Below, piece by piece: positions 1 through 11,512 of a DNA stretch of 64,000 bases. Each line of letters starts with the position of its first letter. The first letter of the stretch is position 1. Below the pieces are notes generated by a model that was given only the letters and a program-made list of their open reading frames with translations, had not been told where the DNA came from and made no database searches. The stretch spans positions 159,877,062 to 159,941,061 of the forward strand of contig CM077676.1 of the NCBI GenBank assembly GCA_039707655.1, in the 5' to 3' direction. Both the position numbers and the translations under genes were made by a program. The stretch comes from Elymus sibiricus (lineage: Eukaryota > Streptophyta > Magnoliopsida > Poales > Poaceae).

Positions 1-634
1 AAAAAGCGCATGACAACCTCTGCTTCCCTCTGCGAAGGGCCTATCCTTTACTTTTATGTATTTACCTTTTTTTATGCAAGAGTCAATAGTGTTCTCCTCT
101 ACTTCCTTTTTATTTTTCTCTTTTGCAAGCATCATGTGGTGGGGAAAGATCTAGGCATATATATCCAGTTGGATATGAGTGATCATGAGTTATTATTGTT
201 GACATCACCCTTGAGGTGAATAAGTTGGGAGGCGAAATCACAAGCCCCTATCTTTCTATGTGTCTGGCTGAAACTTTTTGCTCCATATATATGTCGTGAG
301 TGTTAGCAATCATAGAAGACTAAATGATGGTTGCGTTTGTGGACTTGCTAAATAGCTCCTACATGACACCCTTCCTGAAAATATGATGAATTGCAATTGC
401 ATTGTTGACTGAGAACATAGTTTGTTAGTTTTCAAGAAAGTTTATGCCTTATACTTCATTGTTGTGGTGAATTGTTACTTGCTCATGAGAAGTTTTATGA
501 TAATAAATATTGCTGTTATAATAATGATCATGATGCTACTATGTCCGTATTTTGTTTTTATCGACACCTCTCTCTCTCTAAACATGTGGACATGATTATC
601 GATATCGGCTTTCGCTTGAGGACAAGCGAGGTCT

Positions 635-648
635 AAGCTTGGGGGAGT
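635..648 (+). promoter_or_regulatory. Polypurine tract of element X
   Basis: The sequence aagcttgggggag lies directly before the LTR start TGATACG at 649. This is the expected position and composition of the primer for plus-strand DNA synthesis. Confidence 0.75.
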
Positions 649-2173
649 TGATACGTCCATTTTAGATCATGTATTGCTACTGTTATTTATAATGTTTTTA
701 ATCAATATAACACTTTGTGAAGCAATTCTAATGCCTTTTCTCTCTTAATATGCAAGATTTACACAAGGAGGGAGATTGCTGGCAGCTGGAATTCTGGACC
801 TGAAAAAGCTATGTCAGAGATACCTATTATGCACATCTCCAAATGAGCTGAAATTTCACGGAGATTTATTTTGGAATAAATAAAAAATACTGGAAGCAAG
901 AAGTACCAGAGGGGGGCACCCAGGTGCCCACGAGGCACCAGGGCGCGCCACCCCCCCCCCCCAGGCGCGCCCTGGTGGCTCGAGGGGCCCCTGGCCAGCC
1001 TCTGGCACCCATTTTCTGGTATATAAGTCCATTTTCCCTAGAAAAAATATAGAGAAGACTTTCGGGATGGTGCACCGCCGTCTCGAGGCGGAACTTGGGC
1101 AGGAGCACTTTTGCTCTTCGGCGGAGAGATTCTGCCGGGGATACTTCCCTCCGGGAGGGGGAAATCATCCCCATCGACATCACCAGTGATCCTCTCATCG
1201 TGGGAGGACTAATCTTCATCAACATCTTCACCAGCACCATCTCATCTCAAACCCTAGTTCATCTCTTGTATTCAATCTTTGTCTCAAAACCTCAGATTGG
1301 TACCTGTGGGTTGCTAGTAGTGTTGATTACATCTTGTAGTTGATGCTAGTAGGTTTATTTGGTGGTAGATTATATGTTCAGATCTATTATGCTATTCAAT
1401 ACCCCTCTGATCTTGGACATGAATATGATTTGTGAGTAGTTACTTTTGTTATTGAGGACATGGGAGAAGTCTTGTCATAAGTAATCATGTGAATTTGGTA
1501 TTCGTTCGATATTTTGATGATCTGTATGTTGTTGATTCCCTTAGTGGTGTCGTGTGAACGTCGACTACATGACACTTCACCATCTTTGGGCCTAAGGGAA
1601 TGCATTGTGGAGTAGTAATTAGATGATGGGTTGCTAGAGTGACAGAAGCTTAAACCCTAGTTTATGCGCTATTCCGTAAGGGGCTGATTTGGATCCATAT
1701 GTTTAATGCTATGGTTAGAATTATCTTAATTCTTCTTTCGTAGTTGCGGATGCTTGCGAGAGGGGGTAATCATAAGTGGGAGGTTTGTTCAAGTAAGAAC
1801 AGCACCCAAGCACCGGTCCAACCACATATCAAATTATCAAAGTAGCGAACGCGAATCAAACAAACATGATGAAAGTGACAAGATGAAATTCCCATGTGTC
1901 CTCGAGAACGCTTTACTTACTATAAGAGATCGTTCCGGCTTGTCCTTTCCTATAAAAAGGATTGGGCCACCTTGTTGCACTCTTTGTTACTATTGCTACT
2001 TGTCACTTGTTGCAAATTATCTTGCTATCAAACTACTCGTTACCGACAATTTCAGTGCTTGCAGAAAATACCTTGCTGAAAACCGCTTGTCATTTCCTTT
2101 TGCTCCTCGTTGGGTTCGACACTCTTACTTATCGAAAGGACTACGATTGATCCCATATACTTGTGGGTCATCA
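649..2173 (+). repeat. 3' LTR of element X (1525 bp)
   Basis: The LTR runs from TGATACG to GGGTCATCA, giving TGAT...ATCA ends. Its 3' terminal 200 bases (TCGTTGGGTTCGACACTC, then CTTATCGAAAGGACTACG) also occur, inverted, at the starts of both B LTRs (7454 and 12987), so X and B have related LTRs. A TATA box (tatataag) is at 1020-1027. It lies just downstream of an inverted GGGCGCGCC/GGCGCGCCC pair around a poly-C run near 940-980. Small ORFs inside it have no support. Confidence 0.8.
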
Positions 2174-2901
2174 AAGTTCTTTGTGTGGATTAAATATTAT
2201 GAATCTGAAGTTGTTTGATGCATATTGAATGATCAACTCATGGATACTTGTGGTGACATTGGAGTATCTAGGTGACATTAGGGTTGGTTGATTGCGTATC
2301 ATATGGTGTTATTCTAGTACGAACTCTAGGGCTGTTTGTGACACTGATAGGAATAGCTCAATAGATTGATTGGAAAGGATAACTTTGAGGTTGTTTCATA
2401 CCCTACAAACAATTTCATCTTATGTTCTCCGCTAATAGGAACTTTGCAGTGATTCTTTATCGCACATTGAGGGATTGTTATATGATCCAATTATGTTAGC
2501 ATTGTTGAGAGATTGCACTAGTGAAAGTATGAACCCTAGGCCTTGTTTTCAAGCATTGCAGTACCGTTTGTGCTCACTTTTGTTACTTGCTACCTTGTTG
2601 TTATTTTATTTTCAGATTACAAAAACCTATATATACTATCCATACTACACTTGTATCACCATCTCTTCGCTGAACTAGTGCACCTATACAATTTTCCATT
2701 GTATTAGCTGTGTTGGGGACACAAGAGATTTCTTGTATTTGATTGCAGGGTTGTTTGAGAGAGACCATCTTCATCCTATGCCTCCCATGGATTGATAAAC
2801 CTTGGGTCATCCACTTGAGGGAAATTTTCTATTGTCCTACAAAACTCTGCACTTGGAGGCCCAACAACATCTACAAGAATAAAGCTGCGTAGTAGACATC
2901 A
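2174..2901 (+). repeat. 5' LTR of A1, 3' part only (interrupted by element X)
   Basis: It aligns by eye along its length with 34183-34910, the same span in A1's 3' LTR, and ends in the same ...gtagtagacatca. The upstream ~950 bp of this LTR should lie to the left of the window, on the far side of element X. Confidence 0.8.
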
Positions 2902-2911
2902 AGCTCTTTTC

Positions 2912-2928
2912 TGGCGCCGTTGCCGGGA
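2912..2928 (+). promoter_or_regulatory. Primer binding site of A1 (tRNA-Asp type)
   Basis: tggcgccgttgccggga lies 10 bp after the LTR end. It is complementary to the 3' end of plant tRNA-Asp, which ends in ...CCGGCAACGGCGCCA. The same site is seen in A2, B and F. Confidence 0.8.
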
Positions 2929-3234
2929 AGGTAAGTGCTTGAAGGTTGATACGTCTCCAACATATCTATAATTTTTGATTGTTCCATGCTGTTATATTAT
3001 CAATCTTGGAGGTTTTTATATGCATTTACAGCAATTATATATCATTTTTTGGGACTAACCTATTAACTTAGTGCCCAGTGCCATTTGCTGTTTTCTGCCT
3101 GTTTTTGGTTTTACAGAATATCAATACCAAACGAAGTCCAAATGCCACGAAACTTTTTGGAGATTTTTTTCTGGACATAACAAACACTAGAAGCTTTGGG
3201 AGAAGGCCAGAAGCCCCAGGAGGTGGCCACGAGC

Positions 3235-3272
3235 CACCAGGGCGCGCCTGGGGGGGCAGGCGCGCCCTGGTG
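3235..3272. repeat. GC-rich hairpin in the A2 LTR
   Basis: Left arm caccagggcgcgcctg (3235-3250) and right arm caggcgcgccctggtg (3257-3272) are perfect reverse complements (16 bp) around a six-G loop. Pairing continues outward with few mismatches through ccacgag/ctcgtgg. The hairpin lies about 45 bp upstream of the TATA box. Related arms are visible in the other LTRs of the stack. Confidence 0.85.
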
Positions 3273-3315
3273 CCTCGTGGGCCCACATCTACCTCTTTTG
3301 ACCTAATTCCACCAC

Positions 3316-3322
3316 TATAAAT
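3316..3322 (+). promoter_or_regulatory. TATA box of the A2 5' LTR
   Basis: tataaat in a C/A-rich context is followed by ATTCCCAAAAA. Its position, 370 bp into the LTR and before the GC-rich transcribed part, fits the U3/R boundary. The 3' LTR carries the same box near 27932. Confidence 0.6.
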
Positions 3323-4520
3323 TCCCAAAAATTGGGAAACCAACAGGAGAGTCCATGAAATACTTTTTCCGCCGCCGCAAGCTTCTATTCTCGAGAGATC
3401 CCATCTGGAGGCCTTTTCCGGTACTTCGCCGGAGGGGGAATCGATCACGGAGGGGCTCTACATCAACCTTGCTGCCCTTCCGATGATGCGTGAGTAGTTT
3501 ACCACAGACCTTCGGGTCCATAGTTAGTAGCTAGATGGCTTCTTCTTTCTTTTTGATCTTCAATACAATGTTCTCCTCGATGTTCTTGGAGTTCTATCCG
3601 ATGTAATCACTTTTTGCGGTGTGTTTGTTGGGATCCGATGAATTGTGAGTTTATGATCAGATTATCCATGAATATTATTTGAGTCTTCTCTGATCTCTTT
3701 TATGCATGATTATTATAGCTTCGTATTTCTTCTCCGATCTATTGATTTGGTTTGGCCAACTAGATTGATTTATCTTGCCATGGGAAGAGGTGCTTTGTAA
3801 TGGGTTCTATCTTGCGGTGCCCAATCCCTGTGACAGAAAGGGACATGACACGTATGTATCGTTGCTATTAAGGGTAAAAAGATGGGGTTTATTCATGCGT
3901 GAGTTTACTTTGTCTACATCATGTCATCTTGCTTAAGGCGTTACTCTGTTCTTTATGGACTTAATACACTAGATGCATGCTGGATAGCGGTCGATGTGTG
4001 GAGTAATAGTAGTAGATGCAGGCAGGAGTCGGTATACTTGTCTCGGACATGATGCCTATATACATGATCATTGCCTTGGATATCGTCATGATTATTTGCT
4101 TTTCTATCAATTGCCCAACAGTAATTTGTCTACTCACCGTATGCTATTTTCTTGAGAGAAGCCTCTAGTGAAAACTATGGCCCCCGGGTCTATCTAAATC
4201 ATATATTAAAAACCCTAAAAATACCTTGCTGCAATTTTACTTTATTTATTTTATTTTGTATTTTTGTTTCAATCTATCTATCTATCACATACAATTTAAT
4301 CTTGCAATTGCCGCCGAGGGATTGACAACCCCTTGTTTGCGTTGGGTGCAAGGATTTGTTGTTTTGTGTGCAGGTGCTGCTAACGAGGTGTTGCGTGATT
4401 CTCCTCTTGGATTGATAACCTTGGTTTCATAACTGAGGGAATACTTATATCTACTGTACTGCATCTCCCTTCCTCTTCAGGGAATTACCAATGCAGTTCA
4501 CAAGTAGCAGGAAGAATTTC

Positions 4521-4538
4521 TGGCGCCGTTTCCGGGGA
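4521..4538 (+). promoter_or_regulatory. Primer binding site of A2 (tRNA-Asp type, one mismatch)
   Basis: tggcgccgtttccgggga lies 11 bp after the LTR. It differs from the A1 and B sites by one base (T for G in the middle). Confidence 0.8.
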
Positions 4539-4721
4539 GACATCATCAACATCTATCAAGTACCTACGCATAAAACTTACATCTCCTTGCATTTACTTTA
4601 TTTGCATTTTCCTCTCGTTTTCATCTCCCCCACTTCTAAAAAGTTTTTACAAAAATACAAAAATATTTTCCGTTTGCCTTTTTCTTGTTTGCTTGCTTGT
4701 TATCTTGTTTGTGTGGCCACG

Positions 4722-6225
4722 ATGTCTCAAGAAAATACAAAATTGTGTGATTTTTCCAATACTAATAATAATGATTTTATTAGTACTCCGATTGATCCTC
4801 CCGCCGCTAGTGCGGAGACTTGTGATATTAATGCCGCTTTGCTAAATCTTGTTATGAAAGAACAATTTTATGGTAGTCCTAATGAAGATGCTGCATCCCA
4901 CCTTAACACTTTCGTAGAATTGTGTGATATGCAATAGAAAAAAGATGTGGATAATGATATTGTGAAATTAAAATTATTCCCATTCTCGTTGCGGGATCGT
5001 GCAAAAATCTGGTTTTCATCTTTACCACGAAATAATATCGATTCTTGGGATAGGTCTAAAGATGCTTTTATCACCAAGTATTTTCCTCCCGCGAAAATTA
5101 TTTCCCTTAGAAATCAAATTATGAATTTTAAGCTACTTGATCATGAACATGTTGCCCAATCTTGAGAAAGGATGAAATTAATGATAAGAAATTGCCCTAC
5201 TCATGGTTTAAATTTTTGGATGGTCATACAAAAAATTTATGCGGGATTAAATTTTGTTTCTAGAAATCTTTTAGATTTCGCCGCGGGTGGTACTTTTATG
5301 GAAATTACTTTGGGAGAAGCTACTAAATTGCTTGATAATATTATGGCAAATTATTCACAATGGCATACTGATAGAGTTCCTACTAGTAAAAAAAGTGAAT
5401 TATGTTGAAGAAATTAGTACTTTGAGTGATAAAGTTGATGCGCTTATGAAATTGGTTGCTAGCAAAAATACTCCAATTGATCCTAATGATGTGCCTTTGT
5501 CCACCTTGATTGAGCAAAACAATGATCCCGTAGATGTGAATTTTGTCTCGCGAAACAATTTTAATAATAATGCTTATAGAGGTAATTTCAATTCTAGACT
5601 GTTTCCTGGAAATTCCTCTAATAATTATGGCAATCCCTATGGCAATTCTTATAATAATAATAATAGGATGCCCTCTGAGTTTTAAAGTAATATTAAAGAA
5701 TTTATTAATGCTCAAAAAGTTTTCAACACTACGATAGAAGAAAAATTGAGTAAACTTGATGATATGTCTAGGAGCATTGATAGAATTATTCATGATGTGG
5801 AAAATCTTAAGACTAAAATTTTGCCACCTAAAATTGATATTAATGAATCAATTAAAGCTTTATATGTCTCCATGGATGAGAGTAAGAAAAGAACCGCCAT
5901 GCTAAAAGCTAAACGAGAATTTTTAGAAAAAGCGATTCCTCCCGGTTTTTATCGTAGTAAAGATGAGGATATTAAAATGATTGGTGTTTCATCTATTGAT
6001 TCTTTTCTTAGAAATATAAAACTTGATGAGAAGGGGACTGAAGAAGAGTCAACTTTAGCTAGTAGGTGTCCCCATAATCCGGAGGGTGAAAATCTTGATA
6101 AGAAAATTGATAAAAGTGGGTTTGGAGAGGTAAAAACTTTAAATAGCGATGTGCCCACTCTCTTGGATTACAAAGATTTTAATTATGATAATTGTTCCTT
6201 GATTGAATGCATTTCTTTGTTATAA
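4722..6225 (+). pseudogene. gag remnant of A2 (retrotransposon gag)
   Basis: Translation starts at the ATG at 4722 (MSQENTKLCDFSN). It shows a retrotransposon gag core: FPFSLRDRAKIWF at about 4975-5015, and ITKYFPPAKI followed by the LRNQI helix at about 5070-5120. An Asn-rich stretch (NNNAYRGNFN, NNNN) near 5565-5670 follows, then a predicted coiled region (EKLSKLDDMSRSIDRI) from 5735. The reading is broken by stops at 4935-4937, 5163-5165, 5683-5685 and 6223-6225. A frame change in the A7 run near 5387-5394 moves it from frame 3 to frame 1. The product would be the structural particle protein. The breaks mean this copy cannot make it. The gag assignment rests on motif recognition only. Confidence 0.75.
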
Positions 6226-6228
6226 TCC

Positions 6229-6810
6229 ATGTTAAATTCACCCAACGCTTATGAGCAAAATAAGGCTTTTACTAAACACATCGTAGAAGCAATGATGAAA
6301 GCGTTAGAAGAAAAGCTAGAACTAGAAATTTCAATTCCTAGAAAATTACATGATGAATGGGAACCCACCATTAAAGTTAAAACTAAAAATTATGAGTGCA
6401 ATGCTTTATGTGATTTGGGTGCTAGTGTTTTCACAATTCCACAATCTCTATGTGATGTGCTAGGCTTTACCAATATAGATGAATGCTCCCTTAATTTGCA
6501 TCTTGCGGATTCCACTATTAAAAAGCCTTTGGGTAGAACTAATGATGTGCTTATTCTTGCAAATAGAAATTACGTGCCCGTTGATTTTATTGTGCTTGAC
6601 ATTGAATGCAATCCTTCTTACCCCATAATACTTGGTAGACCGTTCTTACGAACTATAGGTGCCGTTATTGACATGAAAGAAGGGAATATAAAATTTCAGT
6701 TTCCATTAAAAAAGGGTATGGAACATTTACCTAGGAATAAAATTAAAGCACCATATGAATCCATTATGAGGGCCACTTATGGAATCAACTTGAAAGATGA
6801 TAATACTTGA
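6229..6810 (+). pseudogene. Retropepsin-like aspartic protease of A2, downstream part of the gag-pro frame
   Basis: The 193-codon open stretch is in the same frame as the upstream gag part, separated by one stop (6223-6225). The catalytic loop is CDLGASVFTIPQSLC, and the flap-distal motif PIILGRPFLRT follows about 80 residues later, the usual spacing for a retropepsin-like fold. The active site reads D-L-G rather than D-S/T-G, a form known from plant Athila/Gypsy proteases and also present in element D. The ORF ends with TGA at 6808-6810. A short segment (gttgggaggcaacccaatga, 6855 on) then leads into non-coding DNA. No RT follows, so gag-protease was the whole coding capacity. Confidence 0.75.
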
Positions 6811-7453
6811 AACTATGCATTATGCCTAGCTAGGGGCATAAAACAATAGTGCTCGTTGGGAGGCAACCCAATGAATAAAATAAATTTTTACTTTTTGTTT
6901 CTGTTATGGTGTGTTTTAACATTTATTCTACTGTTATGATTGAGTTTTTTATGTTTTAATTAGTGTTTTTGCCAAGTAAAGCCTTTAGGATGATTTGGAA
7001 GATAGTATAATTGATGCTGTTTGGAAAACAGAAAGTTTTGCGTCCAGTGCTGGAATTTTGGTTCTGTACTTGAGCGTCAGCAAAATCTGAAATTTTTACA
7101 CAGTATTGGTATCTGCATTTCTCACATTGTCCTAATTTTTAAGCATTTTTGGAGTTACATAAGTATAGCTTTTAACTCTACAGACTGTTCTGTTTTTGAC
7201 AGATTCTGTTTTTGATGCACTACTTGCTTGTTTTGATGAAACTATGGATTGTATCGGGGGGTATAAGCCATGGAGAAGTTATAATACAGTAGGTATAATG
7301 CAAAAATAAAATATGAAAGGGTTTGCAACAGTACTTAAAGTAGTGATTTGTTTTGTTATACTAACGGATCTCACGAAGGTTTTGTTGAGTTTTGTGTGAT
7401 TGAAGTTTTCAAGTTTTGGGTGAGATCACAATGGATGAAGGAATAAGGAGTAG
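6811..7453 (+). other. Non-coding internal DNA of A2, left part
   Basis: AT-rich, no ORF with support. It contains the 'gccaagtaaagcctt' and 'gcgtccagtgctggaat' segments that recur in A1 (30344 and 30413), so it is the start of the 3' module shared by the two elements. It ends with the left AGTAG copy (7449-7453) of B's target duplication. Confidence 0.7.
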
Positions 7454-8974
7454 TGTCAACCCACAAGTATAGGGGATAAATTGTAGCTTTTTCGATAAAT
7501 AAGAGTGTCGAACCCAACGAGGAGCTAAAGGTAGAATTAATATTCCCTTCAAGTTCTATCGACCACCGATACAACTCTACGCGCACTTAACGTTCGCTTT
7601 ACCTAGAACAAGTATGAAACTATTTTGTAGGTGATAGGATAGGTTTGCAAGAATAAAACTAGAAGTACTTTGCGAGAATAAAACTACGAGTAATTTGCAA
7701 GATAATAAAAGTTAGTTGTTTAGTAGAAAGCTTTTGTAACACAAGAGAATGATTTGTCCCTACGCAATCGATAACTAGACCGGTAATCATTGTTGCAATT
7801 TTATATGAGGGAGAGGCATGAGCTAACATACTTTCCGTACTTGGATCATATGCACTTATGATTGGAACTCTAGCAAGCATCCGCAACTACCAAAGATCAT
7901 TAAGGTAAAACCCAACCATCGCATTAAGTATCAAGTCCTCTTTACTCCCATACGCAACAACCCCCTTACTCGGGTGTAAGCTTCTGTCACTCTAGCCGCC
8001 CACCATAAGAGAATTATAAACGTATTGCAAACCCTACAGCGGGAATCCCTCACGCTTGCGCAACATGGAGGGCACCATAGGACAACACCAAAATAAAACA
8101 TACAACTCAAACCAATCACGGTCATCAATCAACCCATAGGACAAAACGAATCTACTCAAACATCATAGGATGGCCACAAATCATTGGATAATAATATGTA
8201 GCATTAAGCACCATGTTTAAGTAGAGAATTACAGCGGGAATTGAGAGGTTACACCGCTGCACAGAGGGGGAGAGAGTTGGTGTTGACGGCGGCGAAGTTG
8301 TTGGTGTATATCGCCGTCACGATGGTTCCCCCGGCGGCGCTCCGGCGCCACCGGGAGTGAGGGGGAGAGAGCCCCCCTCCTTCTTCTTCTTCCTTGGCCT
8401 CCCCCCTAGATGGCAGGAGAGTTCCCCCTCTGTTCCATGGCCACCATGGCGGCGGAGGGGCAGGAGCCCCTCCAAGATTGGATATCTCTCTCTGTTCTCT
8501 TCTGTTTCGCGTTCCTGTTTTCTGGCCTTTCAAAATTTCTTAAATTCCCGGAGATCCGTAACTCCGATTGTGCTGAAATTTTAACACGATTTTTTTCCAG
8601 ATATTAGCTTCCTTGCGCCCGAAGAAGAGCACCAACCGACCTACGAGAGCCTCACAAGGCACCACGGCGCACCGGACCCCCCCTGCCGCGCCCTGGTGCC
8701 TTGTGGGGCCCACGAGCACCGCCTTGCATTGATTCCACCTCCCAAAAATCACATATATTCCAAAATAATTCTCCGTGAAATTTTATTGCATTTGGACTTC
8801 GTTTGATATGGATATTCTGCGAAACAAAAAACATGCAACAAACAGGAACTGGCACTGGGCACTGGATCGATATGTTAGTCCCAAAAATAATATAAAATGT
8901 TGCCAAAAATATGTGAAAGTGGTAGAATATTGGCATGAAACAATAAAAATTATAGATACGACGGAGACATATCA
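7454..8974 (-). repeat. 3' LTR of B (1521 bp)
   Basis: Read on the minus strand it runs TGATATGTCTCC...GGGTTGACA. The left terminal 'tgtcaacccacaagtatagg' corresponds to 'tgataacccacaagtatagg' at 12987 in the other LTR, so its last bases carry changes. It is the intact reference for the split 5' LTR. Confidence 0.85.
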
Positions 8975-8993
8975 GCATCCCCAAGCTTAATTC
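8975..8993 (-). promoter_or_regulatory. Polypurine tract of B
   Basis: On the minus strand this reads aattaagcttggggatgc immediately before the 3' LTR. It is identical in its core to the tracts of A1 (33216) and A2 (27539). Confidence 0.75.
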
Positions 8994-10271
8994 CTGCTCG
9001 TCCTCGAGTTGGTAAATGATAAAAAGATAATTTTTGATGTGGAATGCCACCTAGCATAATCTTGATCATATAATTTAATCATGGCAAGAATATTAAGACA
9101 CGAGTGATTCAAAGCAATAGTCTATAATTTGATATAAAGACATCAATACTCAAGCTTACTAACAAACAACCATATCTTTCAAAATATCAACGCTAAAGAA
9201 AGTTATCCCTAGCCCATTATGCTCAGTCATTGATCCATTCATGGAACACACTCAACATTAACTACACCCAATGCACAAGTATGACAATAGTGCTCTCCAG
9301 TTGGTGCTTTATAAGAGAAGATGGAGACTCAATTAAAATAAAAATGCATAAAAGTATAATAGATAGGCCCTTCGCAGAGGGAAGCAGAGATTTGCAGAGG
9401 TGCCAGAGCTCAAAGCATAAATTAGAGAGATAAAAATTGTTTTTGAGAGGCATGCTTTTCCTGTCAATGAAAATGACCAAGAATTCCTAATATTTTCCAT
9501 GCTAGACACATCATAGGCGGTTCCCAAACAGAAAGTAAAGTTTATTTCCTTTCCACCATTCTTTCACAATCCATGGCTAGCCGTATCCACTGGTGCCCTC
9601 CATACCAACACTTTCCAAGGAATTTTGTTGTTATTAATTTTTGATTCATTGTGGGACTGGGCATCCCTATTACCAGCCACTCTCTCATGCAATGACAAGT
9701 GAATAAACACTCATCATGAGAATAACACACCTAGCATGGAAAATATTGGCTACCCCCTGCCGCTTCATGAGCGGTACGGGCACACAAAACGGAAAATTAT
9801 TTTGAAAAATTAGAGTTGGCACATGAAAATTTACTTGGAACGGCATGGAAATACCGCATATAGGTAGATATGGTGGACTCATTTGGCACAACTTGGGTTT
9901 AAGGAGTTTGGATGCACAAGCAGTATTCCCGCTTAGTACAAATGAAGGCTAGCAAGTAGATTGAGAAGCAACCAACCAGAAAATGAAAATGGTCATAAGC
10001 ATGGTTTGAGAATAACTAACACTGAATAATGCACCATAAGTAGGATATAACTTCGTTGCATAACTATTGACTCTACGTGCATGCATAGGGAATCACAAAC
10101 CTTAACACCAATATTCCTACTAAATCACAATTACACACTAGCATAACTCACATATTATCATCTCCATATCACAAAACTATTGCAAGGAATCAAACATATC
10201 ATATTCAGTGATCTACAAGGTTTATGTAAGATTTTCTGACTAACCATATGAATGACCAATTCCAGTTGACT

Positions 10272-10475
10272 CTCTAAATAGATATAAGTGAAGCAAGAGA
10301 GTTTAATTCTTTCTACAAAATATCACGCTCTAATAAATATAAGTGAAGCAAAAGAGCATTATACAAATAATGGTTTTCTATATGAAGAGAAACAGGCATC
10401 CAAACTTCAAATGATATAAGTGAAGCACATGAAGCATTCTATAAAGCCATACTCAAAAGATATAAGTGAAGTGCA
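10272..10475 (-). repeat. Repeated 'tgcttcacttatatc' motif series (B)
   Basis: At least four copies of a ~15-base motif (minus strand TGCTTCACTTATATC, often followed by TTTTGAG) occur at irregular 50-75 bp spacing. The same motif recurs on the plus strand in A2 (26037-26222) and A1 (31856-31915). Confidence 0.7.
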
Positions 10476-10629
10476 TGAAGCATTCTATAAATCAACCAAG
10501 GACTATCTCATACCAGCATGGTGCATAAAAGAAAAGGGAAAAATAAACACAAAAGACACTCCAAGAATTTACGCATATCATGTGAACAAAACAAAAACCG
10601 AGACATACCGATCATTGTTGAATAAAGAT

Positions 10630-10720
10630 GGGATGCCTTCCGGGGCATCCCCAAGCATAGACGCTTGAGTCTCCTTGAATATTTACTTGGGGTGCCTTGG
10701 GCATCCCCAAGCTTGAGCTC
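10630..10720 (-). repeat. Double purine-tract/hairpin module of B
   Basis: Two near-identical segments, each containing the minus-strand tract AAGCTTGGGGATGCC or a close variant. One forms a stem with arms gggatgcc/ggcatccc around 10630-10652. The same pair lies at the equivalent place in A2 (25751-25838) and twice in A1. Confidence 0.75.
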
Positions 10721-11512
10721 TTGCCTCTCCTCATTCTTCTCATATCAATACCTCCTCGATCTTCGAACACTTAATCCACACAAAACTTAACAAAACCTTC
10801 GTGAGATCCGTTAGTATAATAAAGCGAATCACTACTTTAAGTACTGTTGAAAACCCATTCATATTTTATTTTTGCATTATACCTACTGTATTCTAACTTC
10901 TCCATGGCTTATACCTTCCGATACAATCCATAGTTTCATCAAAACAAGCAAAACAATGCATCAAAAACAGAATCTGTCAAAAACAGAACAGTCTGTAGTA
11001 ATATGAACATTGAACATACTTCTATAACTCCAAAAATTCTGAAAAATTAGGAAAAAATAAAAAAATTCATACCAGTACTGTGTAAAATTTTTAGAATTTT
11101 TGCATGTTCTAGTAAAAAATGTAAATTCACGCACTACAGCAAAAGTTTCTGTTTTTGCACCGCACATACCAAACAAGCAATTTAAACATCCTAACGGTAA
11201 ATCTTGGCACATTATTTTTATAATACAATGGATTTGTACAAGGGGATAATTATTTTCGTTGAAAAGTTTCTTTAATTCAAGATTCACAAAGTTTCCATGG
11301 GCATGAACAAAGTTCAAGGAGCTACCCCACTTCAACGGTGCTCGTCTTTCTTACTTTCACTTTCCTTTTTGAAAAGTTTTAGGTTCCCCTCTATATTTTT
11401 TTGTTTTTAAACTTTTTAAAAGAACACAACAGAATAAAATGAATCTCTAAACCTTCCGGGTTGTCTCCCTGGCAGCGCTTTCTTTAAAGCCATTAAGCTA
11501 GGCATAAAGTGC

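Larger units (their letters stand above)
1..2173 (+). mobile_element. Element X: 3' end of a Ty3/Gypsy-type LTR element (non-coding internal end plus 3' LTR)
   Basis: Internal DNA at 1-634 ends in a polypurine tract, and a complete LTR follows at 649-2173. The base after the LTR begins AAGTT (2174-2178), and the next 700 bases match the 3' part of A1's 3' LTR from about 34183. X therefore appears to sit inside A1's 5' LTR, with its own 5' half and the left AAGTT copy outside the window. The internal part resembles 32602-33215 of A1, starting from the same 'aaaaagcgcatgacaacctc' segment, but the LTR is unrelated beyond its first bases. No ORF longer than about 70 codons lies in 1-648, so this stretch is 3' untranslated DNA. 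Confidence 0.8.
2947..4509 (+). repeat. 5' LTR of A2 (1563 bp)
   Basis: It runs TGATACG...GTAGCA and matches 27557-29127 closely, with scattered substitutions and a longer G-rich loop in the 3' copy. A GC-rich inverted repeat at 3235-3272 precedes a TATA box at 3316. The same LTR family is present inverted at 35915-37468 (element F). Confidence 0.85.
8994..11512 (-). other. Non-coding 3' internal DNA of B
   Basis: About 2.5 kb without a supported ORF. On the minus strand it corresponds segment by segment to A2 25743-27556, for example the inverse of 'ggtttgtgattcccaatgcatgca' near 10080. It contains the paired purine-tract/hairpin module (10630-10720) and a series of 'gatataagtgaagca' motifs at about 10277, 10336, 10412 and 10459. 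The short ORF over the latter is an effect of the repeat. Confidence 0.65.

Noticed and set aside
947..963. Poly-C run in the X LTR as a possible assembly fault
   Set aside because: It is the loop of a GC-rich inverted repeat that also varies in length in related LTRs. Its exact length may still be unreliable.
2912..2928. tRNA-Asp gene fragment at the PBS
   Set aside because: Only the 3' terminal 17-18 bases are complementary, the expected length of a primer binding site.
10420..10668. 82-codon plus-strand ORF in B's non-coding part
   Set aside because: Its repeated text is the translation of the 'gatataagtgaagca' repeats on the wrong strand.
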